The position numbers and the translations under genes are program-made. Positions 7,376-16,090 of a stretch of DNA of 59,370 nucleotides are shown piece by piece. How positions within the stretch are numbered: position 1 is the stretch's first letter; the number at the start of each line of letters is the position of its first letter. This DNA comes from Acidobacteriota bacterium (lineage in GTDB: Bacteria > Acidobacteriota > Vicinamibacteria > Vicinamibacterales > UBA8438). The notes below the pieces were generated by a model that was not told the origin of the DNA, made no database searches, and saw only the letters and a list, made by a program, of their open reading frames with translations. The stretch is from positions 1-59,370 of the forward strand of contig WTFV01000272.1 in NCBI GenBank assembly GCA_011523845.1, given 5' to 3'.

Positions 7376-8518
7376 TCAGTGAGCGGGCACGCCCCGCGCG
7401 GGCGTCTCGATCGACTCGTCGGCAGGCCGCTCGACCTGCCGCTTGACGTGCTCCAGGTAGCCGCGCACGGCGTCGCGCGAGCGGCGTCTGATGATCGGCC
7501 GCAGGAACAGGCCGCGGAAGCCGGTCATCCCGTCGTTTCTGGAGCGCGTGATGGAGATGAGCACGGAGCCGTCGCGTCCCTCGGCGTCGGCGCGGTCGAG
7601 CAGGAAGCGCAGCTCCAGCGTCGTGTGGAAGTAGTGGCTCGCGTAGAGCTGCTTGGTGGCGATCGCATACGCGACGCCGGTCGACGGCCGGTCGGCCAGC
7701 GGCCAGATGGTGACGTGGTTCACGCGGATGGTCGGCTTCATGCCGAAGTCGACCACCGTCCAGTAGAAGAACTCGTCGGCGCCCTCGGGCAGGCCTCGGG
7801 GGTACTCGTCCAGGTAGGCGAGCAGGGCGGGGACCGGCGCCGGCAGGGGATCCCGGCTGGCGAGCAGCGACCGGAAGTGCTCGGCCACCGCCAGCGGCCG
7901 CTTGCCGTCGACGTAGGACCCCAGCGCCGCGTTGCCGTGCGCCTGATAGGCGCGCAGCAGGTCGAGGACCATCCCGCGCGCGACGTCGTCGGCCTGGCGG
8001 CCGGCATCCTCGGACGACCAGTCCACTTCGGTGCGAAAGCGGGTCATGGCGTCCGCCGAGAGCTTGACCTCGCAATCGCCGGGACGGCACTTCGACAGCT
8101 CCGCCACGTCTTCCGGATCCAGCGTCAGCAACCGCAGGTCGTCGATGCGCGGCGGGACGCCGAACCGGCCAATCCGCGGAATGCCGGGACCCCGCTCGAA
8201 CTCCTCGATGTCGCGGAACCGCGCGACGAACTCGTCCGGCGGCACGTCCAGATGCACCGCCGCGACGTGGGCCACCTCCTGTCGGACGCGCGTGCGGAGG
8301 CTGCGGGTGACGGCCGAGCCGCGCTCCAGCTCCCGCACGTCGTCGACCGAGAAACCCATTCGCTCCGTCAGCAGCCGCTCGACGGTGCTCCGGGGCTCCG
8401 CGGAGAGAGCCGCGACGATGGTCGAAGCGACCGCACACGCGAACGCCAGGCGAGCGTACCATCCAGGCCGCGAGCGGTTCTGGTGCGAGAGACGGGAAAC
8501 GGCTTTGCCGACAGACAT
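7376..8518 (-). CDS. Exported hypothetical protein
   Basis: A protein of about 380 aa, with the start taken at MSVGKAVSRL. A basic N-terminus followed by a hydrophobic stretch (LAFACAVASTIVAALSAEP) suggests a signal peptide or single anchor. The mature part is soluble and mixed, with a conserved-looking core (EYPRGLPEGADEFFYWTVVD, KQLYASHYFHTTLELRFLLD). I do not recognise the family; similar proteins appear in acidobacterial genomes as 'hypothetical'. Its stop is 142 nt beyond the upstream hydrolase gene's neighbouring end, and the genes run in the same direction. Confidence 0.6.
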   Translation of the reverse strand: MSVGKAVSRLSHQNRSRPGWYARLAFACAVASTIVAALSAEPRSTVERLLTERMGFSVDDVRELERGSAVTRSLRTRVRQEVAHVAAVHLDVPPDEFVARFRDIEEFERGPGIPRIGRFGVPPRIDDLRLLTLDPEDVAELSKCRPGDCEVKLSADAMTRFRTEVDWSSEDAGRQADDVARGMVLDLLRAYQAHGNAALGSYVDGKRPLAVAEHFRSLLASRDPLPAPVPALLAYLDEYPRGLPEGADEFFYWTVVDFGMKPTIRVNHVTIWPLADRPSTGVAYAIATKQLYASHYFHTTLELRFLLDRADAEGRDGSVLISITRSRNDGMTGFRGLFLRPIIRRRSRDAVRGYLEHVKRQVERPADESIETPARGVPAH

Positions 8519-8568
8519 GGCCACGCGCGCCGGGCCGTCCGCCCATCGTCGGGCGGAGCCCGAACGCC

Positions 8569-9555
8569 TCAACGCTCAGAGTATCGGCTCAAGTGCTCCA
8601 GGAGAACAGTCGACATCGCCTCGGCCGCGAGATCGGGAATCCAGTGGCTGACGCCCTCCAGCACCTCGAAGCGGTACGGGCCGGTGACGTACTCCTCGGT
8701 GAGCAGCGCGCCGTCGATGCAGAGCGCCGTGTCGCCGTCGCTCCACGTGAACATCGTCGGCACCTCCACAACGCCGAGGGCCGGCCCCTGCAGGTTGCGG
8801 TCGCCGATGTTCGCACGGTACCAGTGCAGGGCGGCGCCGAGGGCAGGCTTCGATCCGAGCACCCGCACGTACTCCTCCACCGCCTCGGCGTCGATGCCGG
8901 CATAGATGCCGCGCAGCAGCGCCCGATCGTTGGCCAGGAAGCCGTCCTCGGAATCCGGCTGCACGAACAGGTCGAAGTAGGACGACGCCTCCGGTTGACA
9001 CGACGTCGGGTCGTTCAGCACCCGGGCGAACGCGTCCGGGTGCGGGACCGACACCGGATTGGCGGTGATGACGCGATCCCGTGCCGCGACGGCGACGGCC
9101 CAGGCCACCACCGCCCCCCAGTCGTGGCCGACGATGTGAAACCGCTCGGCGCCGACCGCGTCGGCCAGGCCGATGACGTCCTGCACCAGCAGCGGCAGCA
9201 CGTAGTCCGCGACGTCCGGCGGACGGGCGCCCGGCGAGTAGCCGCGCTGGTCCGGCGCCACGACCCGAAACCCGGCCGCGGCGAGCGCACGGATCTGGTG
9301 GCGCCACTCGTAGGAGGTCTGCGGAAACCCGTGCAGCAGGATCACCGCCTCGCCGTCTTCCGGCCCGGCCGTCCGCACGTCGAACGTGAGGTCGCCGACG
9401 GTAACCCGCGTCATCTCGATCCCGGTGGCCGAGCCTCCCGCACGGCCGGGCGCACCTCCCGCCGTCTGCGTCTCCGCCTGGGCGGGCACGGCGCTCGACG
9501 ACGCCATCAGCAGCCCGCACAACCCGGCTCCCAACACCTTCCTGCGCGTGTTCAT
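8569..9555 (-). CDS. Alpha/beta hydrolase, epoxide hydrolase / haloalkane dehalogenase-like, Tat-exported
   Basis: A protein of about 328 aa with a twin-arginine-like N-terminus (MNTRRKVLGAGLCGLL) ending in an AQA cleavage-type sequence. The hydrolase core shows the oxyanion motif HGFPQTSYEW, a nucleophile elbow GHDWGA with Asp as nucleophile, and a C-terminal catalytic His in VSHW. Asp nucleophile plus HGFP is typical of soluble epoxide hydrolases and haloalkane dehalogenases. The ATG at 9555 is preferred because GAGG sits 8 nt upstream. Together with the downstream HAD dehalogenase it suggests organohalide or epoxide turnover, but that is inference. Confidence 0.8.
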   Translation of the reverse strand: MNTRRKVLGAGLCGLLMASSSAVPAQAETQTAGGAPGRAGGSATGIEMTRVTVGDLTFDVRTAGPEDGEAVILLHGFPQTSYEWRHQIRALAAAGFRVVAPDQRGYSPGARPPDVADYVLPLLVQDVIGLADAVGAERFHIVGHDWGAVVAWAVAVAARDRVITANPVSVPHPDAFARVLNDPTSCQPEASSYFDLFVQPDSEDGFLANDRALLRGIYAGIDAEAVEEYVRVLGSKPALGAALHWYRANIGDRNLQGPALGVVEVPTMFTWSDGDTALCIDGALLTEEYVTGPYRFEVLEGVSHWIPDLAAEAMSTVLLEHLSRYSER

Positions 9556-9610
9556 GTCCATCACCTCGGAGTATCCCCGCCGCTACCGTTCCAGCGGTCG
9601 GGGTCGCAGA

Positions 9611-9758
9611 TTACCGTCACCTGCGCCGCGGACGCCGGCGGACTCGCCGCGCGCCCGCACAACTCAGCCGGCAGCCCGCAGCAGCTTACCGTCACATGCG
9701 CCGCGGGGCTGGCGAACCCGCCGCGCGCCCGCACAACTCAGCCGGCAGCTCGCAGCAG
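9611..9758. repeat. Two-copy tandem repeat (~75-bp period) including the 3' end of the HAD gene
   Basis: Two near-identical copies lie at 9611-9684 and 9686-9758. Both begin TTACCGTCAC and end with CACAACTCAGCCGGCAG...CGCAGCAG. The right copy contains the last codons and stop of the HAD gene; the left copy is a non-coding duplicate in the gap to the hydrolase gene. The middle of each copy diverges slightly. It may be a REP-like element or a simple local duplication. Confidence 0.75.
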
Positions 9759-10640
9759 CCCCGGCAGGTCGGTGATCGCCGCCACCACGCGATCCGCCTC
9801 GAACCCCAGCTCCTCGGGGGGCTCGGCGGCGCGGCGCTGGATCCAGAAGGTGGTCAGGCCGGCCGAGGCGGCGCCGGCGATGTCCCACGCGTTCGACGAG
9901 ACGAACCCCAGCGCGGAACGGCCGACCCCGAGTCGCTCCGGTCCCAGGTTGTAGACCCGCGGGCTCACCTTGAAGATCCTGACCTCCTCGACGCTGATGA
10001 TCGTGTCCAGCAGCGTGTCGATGCCGGCGCTGCGGGCCGCCGCCTCCAGCATCCGCGGCTCGCCGTTCGACAGGATCGCCAGTCGTACTCCCCGCGCTCC
10101 GAGCGCCTCCAGCCCCGGCCGCACGTCGGGGAACGCCTCCAGCGACAGGTACGCGTCCATCAACTGCGCCCGACGCGCCGCGGTCAGGTCGAGCTCGAGG
10201 CTGCGGGCCGCGTACACCAGGGCGTCCCCGGTCACGAGCCAGAAATCCCGGTGCCGGCCCATGAGGCTGCGCAGCAGGCTGTACTGGAGCTGCTTGGCGC
10301 GCCACCGTTGCGCCAGGGCGTCGCCGTTCCCCGGAAAGAGCTCCTCGCACAACGCCGTCACCGAGAAGACGTCGAACAGCGTCCCGTAGGCGTCGAACGC
10401 GAACGCCTCGATGCCTTCGACGGCATCGGCCTGCCCCGAAGCGGCTCCCGCCGGCGCGAGTCCCGCTCCGGCCACCGGCCGCAGCCCCCTGGACCAGCCG
10501 CTCGCGTAACTCGCGTAGGGTGAAGGTCCCGCCGGCGCGAGTCCCGCTCCGGCCACCGGCCGCGAGCCCTCTGCCGCCGTCGGACTCGCGGCCACGGCCG
10601 CACCCAACGCCGTGACGAACGCTCTGCGGTCGATCTCCAT
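9738..10640 (-). CDS. HAD-superfamily haloacid dehalogenase type II, exported
   Basis: A 300-aa protein. The N-terminus MEIDRRAFVTALGAAVAA is Tat-like. The HAD domain begins at FDAYGTLFD (motif I, nucleophile Asp), continues with LAILSNGEPRM (motif II Ser), and has a basic motif III region (RIFKVSPRVY) and SSNAWDIAGA (motif IV), the arrangement of type II (S)-2-haloacid dehalogenases. Between the signal and domain is an odd Ala/Pro/Gly linker in which RPVAGAGLAPAG occurs twice, encoded by a 37-bp direct repeat. The linker looks acquired, and most homologues lack it as far as I recall. Confidence 0.8.
   Translation of the reverse strand: MEIDRRAFVTALGAAVAASPTAAEGSRPVAGAGLAPAGPSPYASYASGWSRGLRPVAGAGLAPAGAASGQADAVEGIEAFAFDAYGTLFDVFSVTALCEELFPGNGDALAQRWRAKQLQYSLLRSLMGRHRDFWLVTGDALVYAARSLELDLTAARRAQLMDAYLSLEAFPDVRPGLEALGARGVRLAILSNGEPRMLEAAARSAGIDTLLDTIISVEEVRIFKVSPRVYNLGPERLGVGRSALGFVSSNAWDIAGAASAGLTTFWIQRRAAEPPEELGFEADRVVAAITDLPGLLRAAG
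10446..10563. repeat. 37-bp direct repeat inside the HAD gene
   Basis: Identical copies lie at 10446-10482 and 10527-10563, starting TCCCGCCGGCGCGAGTCCCG and ending CGGCCACCGGCCGC, 81 bp apart. In frame they encode the repeated RPVAGAGLAPAG linker. The repeat is probably a REP/MITE-like insertion tolerated in a linker, or a minisatellite. Confidence 0.75.
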
Positions 10641-10652
10641 GGTGGGGCTCCT

Positions 10653-12881
10653 TCAGGATGAAACCGAATCGCGGTCGGCCAGGCCCGCCAAGTCGAGCAG
10701 GAAAGCGTACTGCAGAGCGATCTCCCGGTATTGCCGGAAACGCCCTGATGCACCGCCGTGCCCCGCGTCCATGTTCGTTTTCAACAACAGGCGCCTGCCG
10801 TCGTCCGGCTGCAGCGCGCGGCGTCGGGCCACCCACTTCGCCGGCTCCCAGTACTGCACCTGCGAGTCGTGCAGCCCGGTCATCACGAGCAGGTGCGGCC
10901 AGGCGACCGGCGCCATGTTGTCGTAGGGCGAATAGGACCGGATGTAGGCGTAGTCCCCGGGGTGGTTCGGATTCCCCCACTCGTCGTACTCGCCGGTGGT
11001 CAGCGGGAGCGACTCGTCGAGCATCGTGGTCACGACGTCGACGAACGGCACCTGCGCGACCACGCCGTGGAAGAGGTCCGGACGCAGGTTGACCACCGCG
11101 CCCATCAGCAGGCCGCCGGCGCTGCCGCCCATGGCGAAGAGCCGCTCCGACGGCGCATGGCCCTCGGCTACGAGATGCTCGGCGCAGGCGATGAAGTCCG
11201 TGAAGGTGTTCCTCTTCTTCCGCAGCTTGCCGTCTTCGTACCACCAGCGGCCGAGCTCCTCGCCGCCCCGGACGTGGGCGATGGCGTAGGTGAACCCGCG
11301 ATCCAGCAGGCTCAGGCGCGCCGACCGGAAGGTCGGCTCCATGCTGATGCCGTAGGCCCCGTAGCCGTAGAGGAGCAGGGGCGCGGCACCGGCGACGTCC
11401 GGCGCACCACCGGCGACGCCCGGCTCACCATCGGCGCCGCCCGGACCACCATCGGCGCCGCCCGGCTCACCATCGGCGCCGCCCGGCTCACCATCGGCGC
11501 CGCCCGGCTCACCACCGGTGTCTTCTCGCGCACCGCGGTCCGCAGCCTCCTTCTTCCGCCGCACCAGCGAAATCGGCACGCGCACGCCGTCCGGGGCGGT
11601 CGCGAACAGCCGCTCGGATTCGTAGCGCGCCGGATCGAAGTCGCCCAGCACCTCCTCCCGCTTGAGCAGCGAGCGAGCGCGGGTCTCCATGTCGTAGTCG
11701 TAGACCGACGGCGGCGTGGTCAGCGAGCTGTAGTGGAACCTGAGGGTGGTCGTCTCCGGCTCGCGGTTCGTGCCGATGGAAACGGCGAAGGCTGCCTCGT
11801 CGAACGCGATATGGTGCTCGGGGCCGTCCCAGCGCCGCACCCGCAGCCGGGTGAGCCCGTCCTGCCGCTCGGCCACGACCAGGTGGTCGCGGAACAGCTC
11901 GAAACCCGTGATCAGCACGTCGTCCCGATGCGGGATCAGCTCTCGCCAGTCCCGCAGCGGCGGCGGGTCTCCGTCGGCCTCCAGCAGCCGGAAGTTGCGG
12001 GCGCCGTCGTTCGTCCGGATGGTGAACCGCCCGCGGTAGTGGTCGATGTCGTACTCGTGACCCCGCTGACGCGGCAGGAACGTCTTCAGCGGCGCGTCCG
12101 GGTCCGCCGCGTCGAGATACCGGAACTCGGTGGTCAGGGTCTGGTACGACCCGATCAGGATGTACTCCTTCGACCGGCTCGACCAGACACCGCACGAGAA
12201 CGTGTCGTCGGTCTCCTCGTAGACGAGCCGATCGGCGGCCGGGTCGTCGCCCAGCCGATGCCGCAGGACCTGATACGGGCGCAGCGTGGTCGGATCGTGC
12301 CGCGCGTAGAAGAACGCCTCGCTGTCGGCCGCCCAGGCGATGTTGGAGGTGACGTCGGCGATGACGTCCGGCAAGTCCTCTCCGGTGGCGAGATCGCGCA
12401 GGCGGATGGCGTACTGCCGCCGCCCGACCGTATCGACGGCATAGGCGAGCAGATGTCCGCTGGGACTGACCGGGCGCGACGCCACCTGGCAGAACGCATG
12501 CCCCGCGGCCACCTGGTTGACGTCCAGGATCACCTGTTCGCCGTCCGCCGGAGCTTGCGGACCACCGCTGTCCGGAATCGGCCGGCGGCAGTGGATCTCG
12601 TACTCCCGGCCCTCCTCGTAGCGGCGGTAGTACCGATACGCGTCCTCGCGATACGGTACCGACATGTCGGTCTGCTTGATGCGTCCCTTGATCTCCTCGA
12701 ACAGCCTTTCTTCGAAGGCGGCCGTGCCCGCCATCACTTCCCGGACGTGTTCGTTCTCGGCTTCCAGGTATTCCCGGACCTCGGGATTGTCGCGCTCGCG
12801 CAGCCAGTAGTAGTCGTCGATACGGACGTCGCCGTGCTTCTCGTGGCGGTGCGGACGCCTGGGGGCGACGGGAGCGGGCAT
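10653..12881 (-). CDS. ptrB: Oligopeptidase B (S9A prolyl oligopeptidase family)
   Basis: A 742-aa protein. The N-terminal half is the seven-bladed propeller, starting with the family opening HGDVRIDDYYWLRERDNPEV. The C-terminal half is the alpha/beta hydrolase domain: LLLYGYGAYGIS, HVRGGEELGRWWYEDGK, catalytic Ser in GGSAGGLLMG, and catalytic His in DAGHGGASGR. It cleaves after basic residues in short peptides. No signal peptide is evident, so it is probably cytoplasmic. A Gly/Glu/Pro/Ala/Asp-rich repeat of about 45 residues is inserted in the linker just before the hydrolase domain. The gene ends 12 nt before the HAD start. Confidence 0.92.
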   Translation of the reverse strand: MPAPVAPRRPHRHEKHGDVRIDDYYWLRERDNPEVREYLEAENEHVREVMAGTAAFEERLFEEIKGRIKQTDMSVPYREDAYRYYRRYEEGREYEIHCRRPIPDSGGPQAPADGEQVILDVNQVAAGHAFCQVASRPVSPSGHLLAYAVDTVGRRQYAIRLRDLATGEDLPDVIADVTSNIAWAADSEAFFYARHDPTTLRPYQVLRHRLGDDPAADRLVYEETDDTFSCGVWSSRSKEYILIGSYQTLTTEFRYLDAADPDAPLKTFLPRQRGHEYDIDHYRGRFTIRTNDGARNFRLLEADGDPPPLRDWRELIPHRDDVLITGFELFRDHLVVAERQDGLTRLRVRRWDGPEHHIAFDEAAFAVSIGTNREPETTTLRFHYSSLTTPPSVYDYDMETRARSLLKREEVLGDFDPARYESERLFATAPDGVRVPISLVRRKKEAADRGAREDTGGEPGGADGEPGGADGEPGGADGGPGGADGEPGVAGGAPDVAGAAPLLLYGYGAYGISMEPTFRSARLSLLDRGFTYAIAHVRGGEELGRWWYEDGKLRKKRNTFTDFIACAEHLVAEGHAPSERLFAMGGSAGGLLMGAVVNLRPDLFHGVVAQVPFVDVVTTMLDESLPLTTGEYDEWGNPNHPGDYAYIRSYSPYDNMAPVAWPHLLVMTGLHDSQVQYWEPAKWVARRRALQPDDGRRLLLKTNMDAGHGGASGRFRQYREIALQYAFLLDLAGLADRDSVSS
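11395..11520. repeat. In-frame 21-bp minisatellite in ptrB
   Basis: About six imperfect 21-bp units (plus-strand core CGCCCGGCTCACCATCGGCG) encode a GEPGGAD-type heptapeptide array, degenerating into GEPGVAG / GAPDVAG. It sits between the propeller and hydrolase domains of oligopeptidase B. Unit length keeps frame, so copy number could vary without disrupting the enzyme. Confidence 0.8.
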
Positions 12882-12893
12882 GGCCTGCGGATC

Positions 12894-15371
12894 CTACTCC
12901 GCGCGCAACGCCGTCAGCGGTTCGATGCGCGCGGCGCGCCGCGCGGGGAGCCAGCTCGCGAGCAGGCAGACCCCGACCAGGAGCGTCGACACGGCGACGA
13001 AGACCAGCGGGTCGAGCGGGCTGGTCTCGAACAGCAGCGCCTGCAGCCGGCGGGTCAGCGCGACGGCAGCGCCAACCCCGACCACCGCGCCTGCCAGCGC
13101 GAGGCCGCCCGCCTCGGTCAGCACCAGGCGGCGCACGTCGGCCACCTGCGCACCGACGGCCATGCGGATGGCGATCTCGCGCCGGCGCTGCGCGACCATG
13201 TACGAGACCACCCCGTAGAGACCGACCGAGCCGAGCAGCAGCGCGAGTCCGGCGGAGATCGCCAGCAGGATCATGACGAACGCCCGCTCGCCGCGCGCGC
13301 GCCCGACCAGCGTCTCCAGCGTCTCGATCCCCGCAATCGGCAAGGTGGGGTCGAGCCCGCGCACTGCCTCGCGCACCGCGCCGGCGAGCGCCGCCGCGTT
13401 CGGCGCGCGCACCACGTAGCGCATCGCCGCGGGGACGGTCGCTGCGGGATCGCCGCCGGTGGGCCCATCACCACCCCGATTCCGGACCGGGTAGTACGCC
13501 ATCTCCGGCGGGTCCTCGTGCAGGTTGATCTCCTGCACGTCGTCCACCACGCCGACGACCCGGGACCACTCCTGACCCTCTTCCGGCGGCCCGCCGAGCC
13601 GGATCCCCTTCCCGAGCGCGCTCTCTCCCGGCCAGTGCGTGCGCGCCAGCGACCGCGACACGATGACCACCGGGGACTCCCGCTCGCCGTCGAGCGGGTC
13701 GAACACGCGGCCCTCGATCACCTCGACACGGAGGGTGTCGAAGTACGCGGGCGCCACGCGCTTGGTCATGAAGATCGGCGGCACCTCGTCGTCGGCCAAC
13801 GGACGGCCCTCGATGGTGTGCCCGGAACCGGACACCTCGCCGCCGAGGGGGACGGTCGACGCCGCCGAGGCATCCACCGCGCCGGGCAGGACGCGCAGGC
13901 GGTCGACGACCTGCCGGTGGAAATCGAGGCGCGCATCCGGCGTCCCGTAGTCGCGTTCGGGCAGGGCCAGCCCGAAAGTCAGAGCGTCCACCGGATCGAA
14001 GCCCGGATCGACCGCGGCCAGCCTCTGGAACGAGCGCACCGCCAGTCCGGAGCCGACGAGCAGGGTCAGCGCCAGCGCTATCTGGGCCACCACGAGGCCC
14101 CGCCGCGCGAGCTGCCGCTGACGACCCACCGTGGCGCCGCGCGCACCGGCCGTCATGTGGCCGGCCGCCGCCACCGCACCGGCGCGCAGAGCCGGCAGGA
14201 GCCCGAACAGGAGGCCCGCCGCCGCCGACACGGCGAGTCCGAACAGAAGCACCGCCGCGTCGATGGAGACCTCGTCCAGGCGCGGCAACTCCCGCGGTCC
14301 GAAGGCGACGAGCAGGCGCACGGCCAGCAGCGCCAACGGCAACGCCAGCAGGCCACCCGCCACGCCGAGCCCGAGGCTCTCGAACAGCACCGATCCGGCC
14401 AGCCGGCCGCCGCTCTCTCCCAGGGCGGCGCGAATCGCCACCTCGCCGTGCCGCGCCTCGGATCGCACCAGGAACAGGTTGGCGACGTTGGCGCACGCGA
14501 TCAACAGCAGGAACCCGACGGCGCCGAGCAGGATCCACAGCGTCGCCTCGATGTCGCCGACCACCGCTTCGCGGGCGCGGTCGATCAGCGGCCGGAATCC
14601 GGCGTTCGCCAGAATCGGCGCGGCGCCCTCGTCCGGCAGGAGCTCGACCAGGTTGGCCAGTATCGCCTCCAGTTCGGCTCGCACCTGTCCCAGCGTGGCG
14701 CCGTCCGCGATGCGTGCCACGCCGTTGCTCCCGAAGGCGCCGAGCTGCACGGTGTCCCGGTCGAGCCGGAGCGGCCGCCACAAGTCGATCTCCTGCTGCG
14801 AGAAGGAGAATCCGGGCGGCATCACGCCGACCACCTCCACGCTTTCCCCGTCGAGGTCGACGACCCGCCCCACCACCCCCGGTTCGGCGCCGAACCGGCT
14901 GCGCCAGAGGCCGTCGCTGAGCACGATCACCGGCGCGGCGCCCGGCCGGTCTTCCTCGGGAGTGAACGAACGGCCGAGACGCGGCGGCATCCCCAGCACC
15001 GCGAAGAACGACGCGGTGACGCTCGACGCCGCCACGCGCTGCGGGTTCTCCGGACCGGTGAAGCTCACCTGCTCTTCCCGGTACACCGCCACGCTCTCCA
15101 GGGTCCGGACCTGCTCCGCGTACAGGAAGTAGAGCGCGTCCGACATCGGCAGCTCGGCGAGCTGCGCGAGCCCCGGCGCGGCGTGACGCAGGACCACCAG
15201 CCGTTCGGAGTCAGGGAGCGGCAGCGGGCGCAGCAGCACCGCGTTGACGATGGCGAATATGGCGATGTTGGCGCCCACGCCGATCGCCAGCGTCAGCAGC
15301 GAGAGCAGCGTGAACCCCGGGTTCGCCCGCACGCGGCGAAAGAAGAGACGGAGCTGGGAGGCGAGCGACAT
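12894..15371 (-). CDS. ADOP-type ABC transporter permease (MacB/FtsX family)
   Basis: A protein of about 825 aa with the acidobacterial duplicated orphan permease layout. There is a short N-terminal segment (QLRLFFRRVRANPGFT), a first TM (SLLTLAIGVGANIAIFAIVN), a large MacB-like periplasmic domain, a central three-TM FtsX block, a second periplasmic domain and a final three-TM FtsX block. The start at 15371 has a good GAAGGA Shine-Dalgarno. No ATP-binding partner is adjacent, which is typical of this expanded family in Acidobacteriota. The substrate is unknown. Confidence 0.88.
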   Translation of the reverse strand: MSLASQLRLFFRRVRANPGFTLLSLLTLAIGVGANIAIFAIVNAVLLRPLPLPDSERLVVLRHAAPGLAQLAELPMSDALYFLYAEQVRTLESVAVYREEQVSFTGPENPQRVAASSVTASFFAVLGMPPRLGRSFTPEEDRPGAAPVIVLSDGLWRSRFGAEPGVVGRVVDLDGESVEVVGVMPPGFSFSQQEIDLWRPLRLDRDTVQLGAFGSNGVARIADGATLGQVRAELEAILANLVELLPDEGAAPILANAGFRPLIDRAREAVVGDIEATLWILLGAVGFLLLIACANVANLFLVRSEARHGEVAIRAALGESGGRLAGSVLFESLGLGVAGGLLALPLALLAVRLLVAFGPRELPRLDEVSIDAAVLLFGLAVSAAAGLLFGLLPALRAGAVAAAGHMTAGARGATVGRQRQLARRGLVVAQIALALTLLVGSGLAVRSFQRLAAVDPGFDPVDALTFGLALPERDYGTPDARLDFHRQVVDRLRVLPGAVDASAASTVPLGGEVSGSGHTIEGRPLADDEVPPIFMTKRVAPAYFDTLRVEVIEGRVFDPLDGERESPVVIVSRSLARTHWPGESALGKGIRLGGPPEEGQEWSRVVGVVDDVQEINLHEDPPEMAYYPVRNRGGDGPTGGDPAATVPAAMRYVVRAPNAAALAGAVREAVRGLDPTLPIAGIETLETLVGRARGERAFVMILLAISAGLALLLGSVGLYGVVSYMVAQRRREIAIRMAVGAQVADVRRLVLTEAGGLALAGAVVGVGAAVALTRRLQALLFETSPLDPLVFVAVSTLLVGVCLLASWLPARRAARIEPLTALRAE

Positions 15372-15748
15372 GAGTCCTTCTACTCTACCGGGTCCGACGG
15401 GCGCGCCGCCGCTCATGGCTCCGAGAACGTGCTTCGTCGGTCGGCGAGCGTGCCCGATCGGCAACGAGGCCACCGTGTTCACCGTGGTCAGCCCGGGAAC
15501 GTGCTTCGTCGGTCGGCGCGCGTGCCCGGTCAGCGTCGAGCTGCGACCCCGTGTCGAAGATCGAGCACGTCGATCGGTCGCGAGCCCGGGCAGCCGTTGC
15601 GGGTGACGGCTCTACGTGGCGTGGAGAACGCCCGTATACGTGCCTGGACGAGATCCGCTGGCCGTAGGTTACCCCTGCCCCCACCGGAAACACCATCCTA
15701 CGTTGTATAAAATCGACTTGAGTTGCTTTACGGTAGCTTTTGGCCAAC
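15372..15748. other. Divergent intergenic region with an imperfect 35-bp direct repeat
   Basis: This gap separates the leftward ADOP gene from the rightward HipBA pair. It contains two copies of a 35-bp sequence (15425-15459 and 15497-15531, sharing GAACGTGCTTCGTCGGTCGG and differing at a few 3' positions), 72 bp apart. The last ~60 bp are AT-richer, with TATAAAAT near 15704, probably the hipBA promoter. No coding sequence is supported here. Confidence 0.55.
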
Positions 15749-16090
15749 ATGATGAAGCGATCCAGAATCGCGGAAGCGCCGCCCGCCGCCGTCGAGGAGG
15801 CGCTGGAGCGGCTCGGGCGCAACCTCCGCACCGCCCGCCTCCGCCGCAAGCTGCCGCAGGCGGCGCTCGCCGAGCGAGTCGGCGTGTCGCGCTTCGTGCT
15901 CGCAGACATCGAGAAAGGCAAGCCGACCGTCGGCATCGCCGCTCATCTCGGCGTGCTCTGGGCCCTGGGCCTCTTGTCGCAAATGCGGGAAGTGGCCGAC
16001 CCCGACCGCGACGAGGAAGGCAAGGCGCTCGAACGAGCTCGCAGCCCGAAGGCAGCCCGGCGCGCCCGGAGCCTCAGCGATGACTTCTGA
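15749..16090 (+). CDS. hipB: HipB-like XRE antitoxin
   Basis: About 113 aa. The HTH of the XRE type spans roughly residues 20-75: LRTARLRRKLPQAALAERVG, then FVLADIEKGKPTVGIAAHLG. It overlaps the HipA-type kinase gene by 11 nt, the usual hipBA arrangement. It would bind HipA and repress the operon. The C-terminal tail is basic and disordered. The ATG at 15749 is preferred over a TTG nine bases upstream. Confidence 0.85.
   Translation: MMKRSRIAEAPPAAVEEALERLGRNLRTARLRRKLPQAALAERVGVSRFVLADIEKGKPTVGIAAHLGVLWALGLLSQMREVADPDRDEEGKALERARSPKAARRARSLSDDF

Noticed and set aside
10758..15710. A plus-strand frame of about 1650 codons
   Set aside because: It lies antisense to oligopeptidase B and the ADOP permease, has Arg/Gln/His-rich low-complexity translation and no domain signature. 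Long open antisense frames are expected at this GC content.
15690..15750. Palindromic operator upstream of hipBA
   Set aside because: Only short, imperfect arms (CTAC...GTAG) can be aligned; not better than chance.
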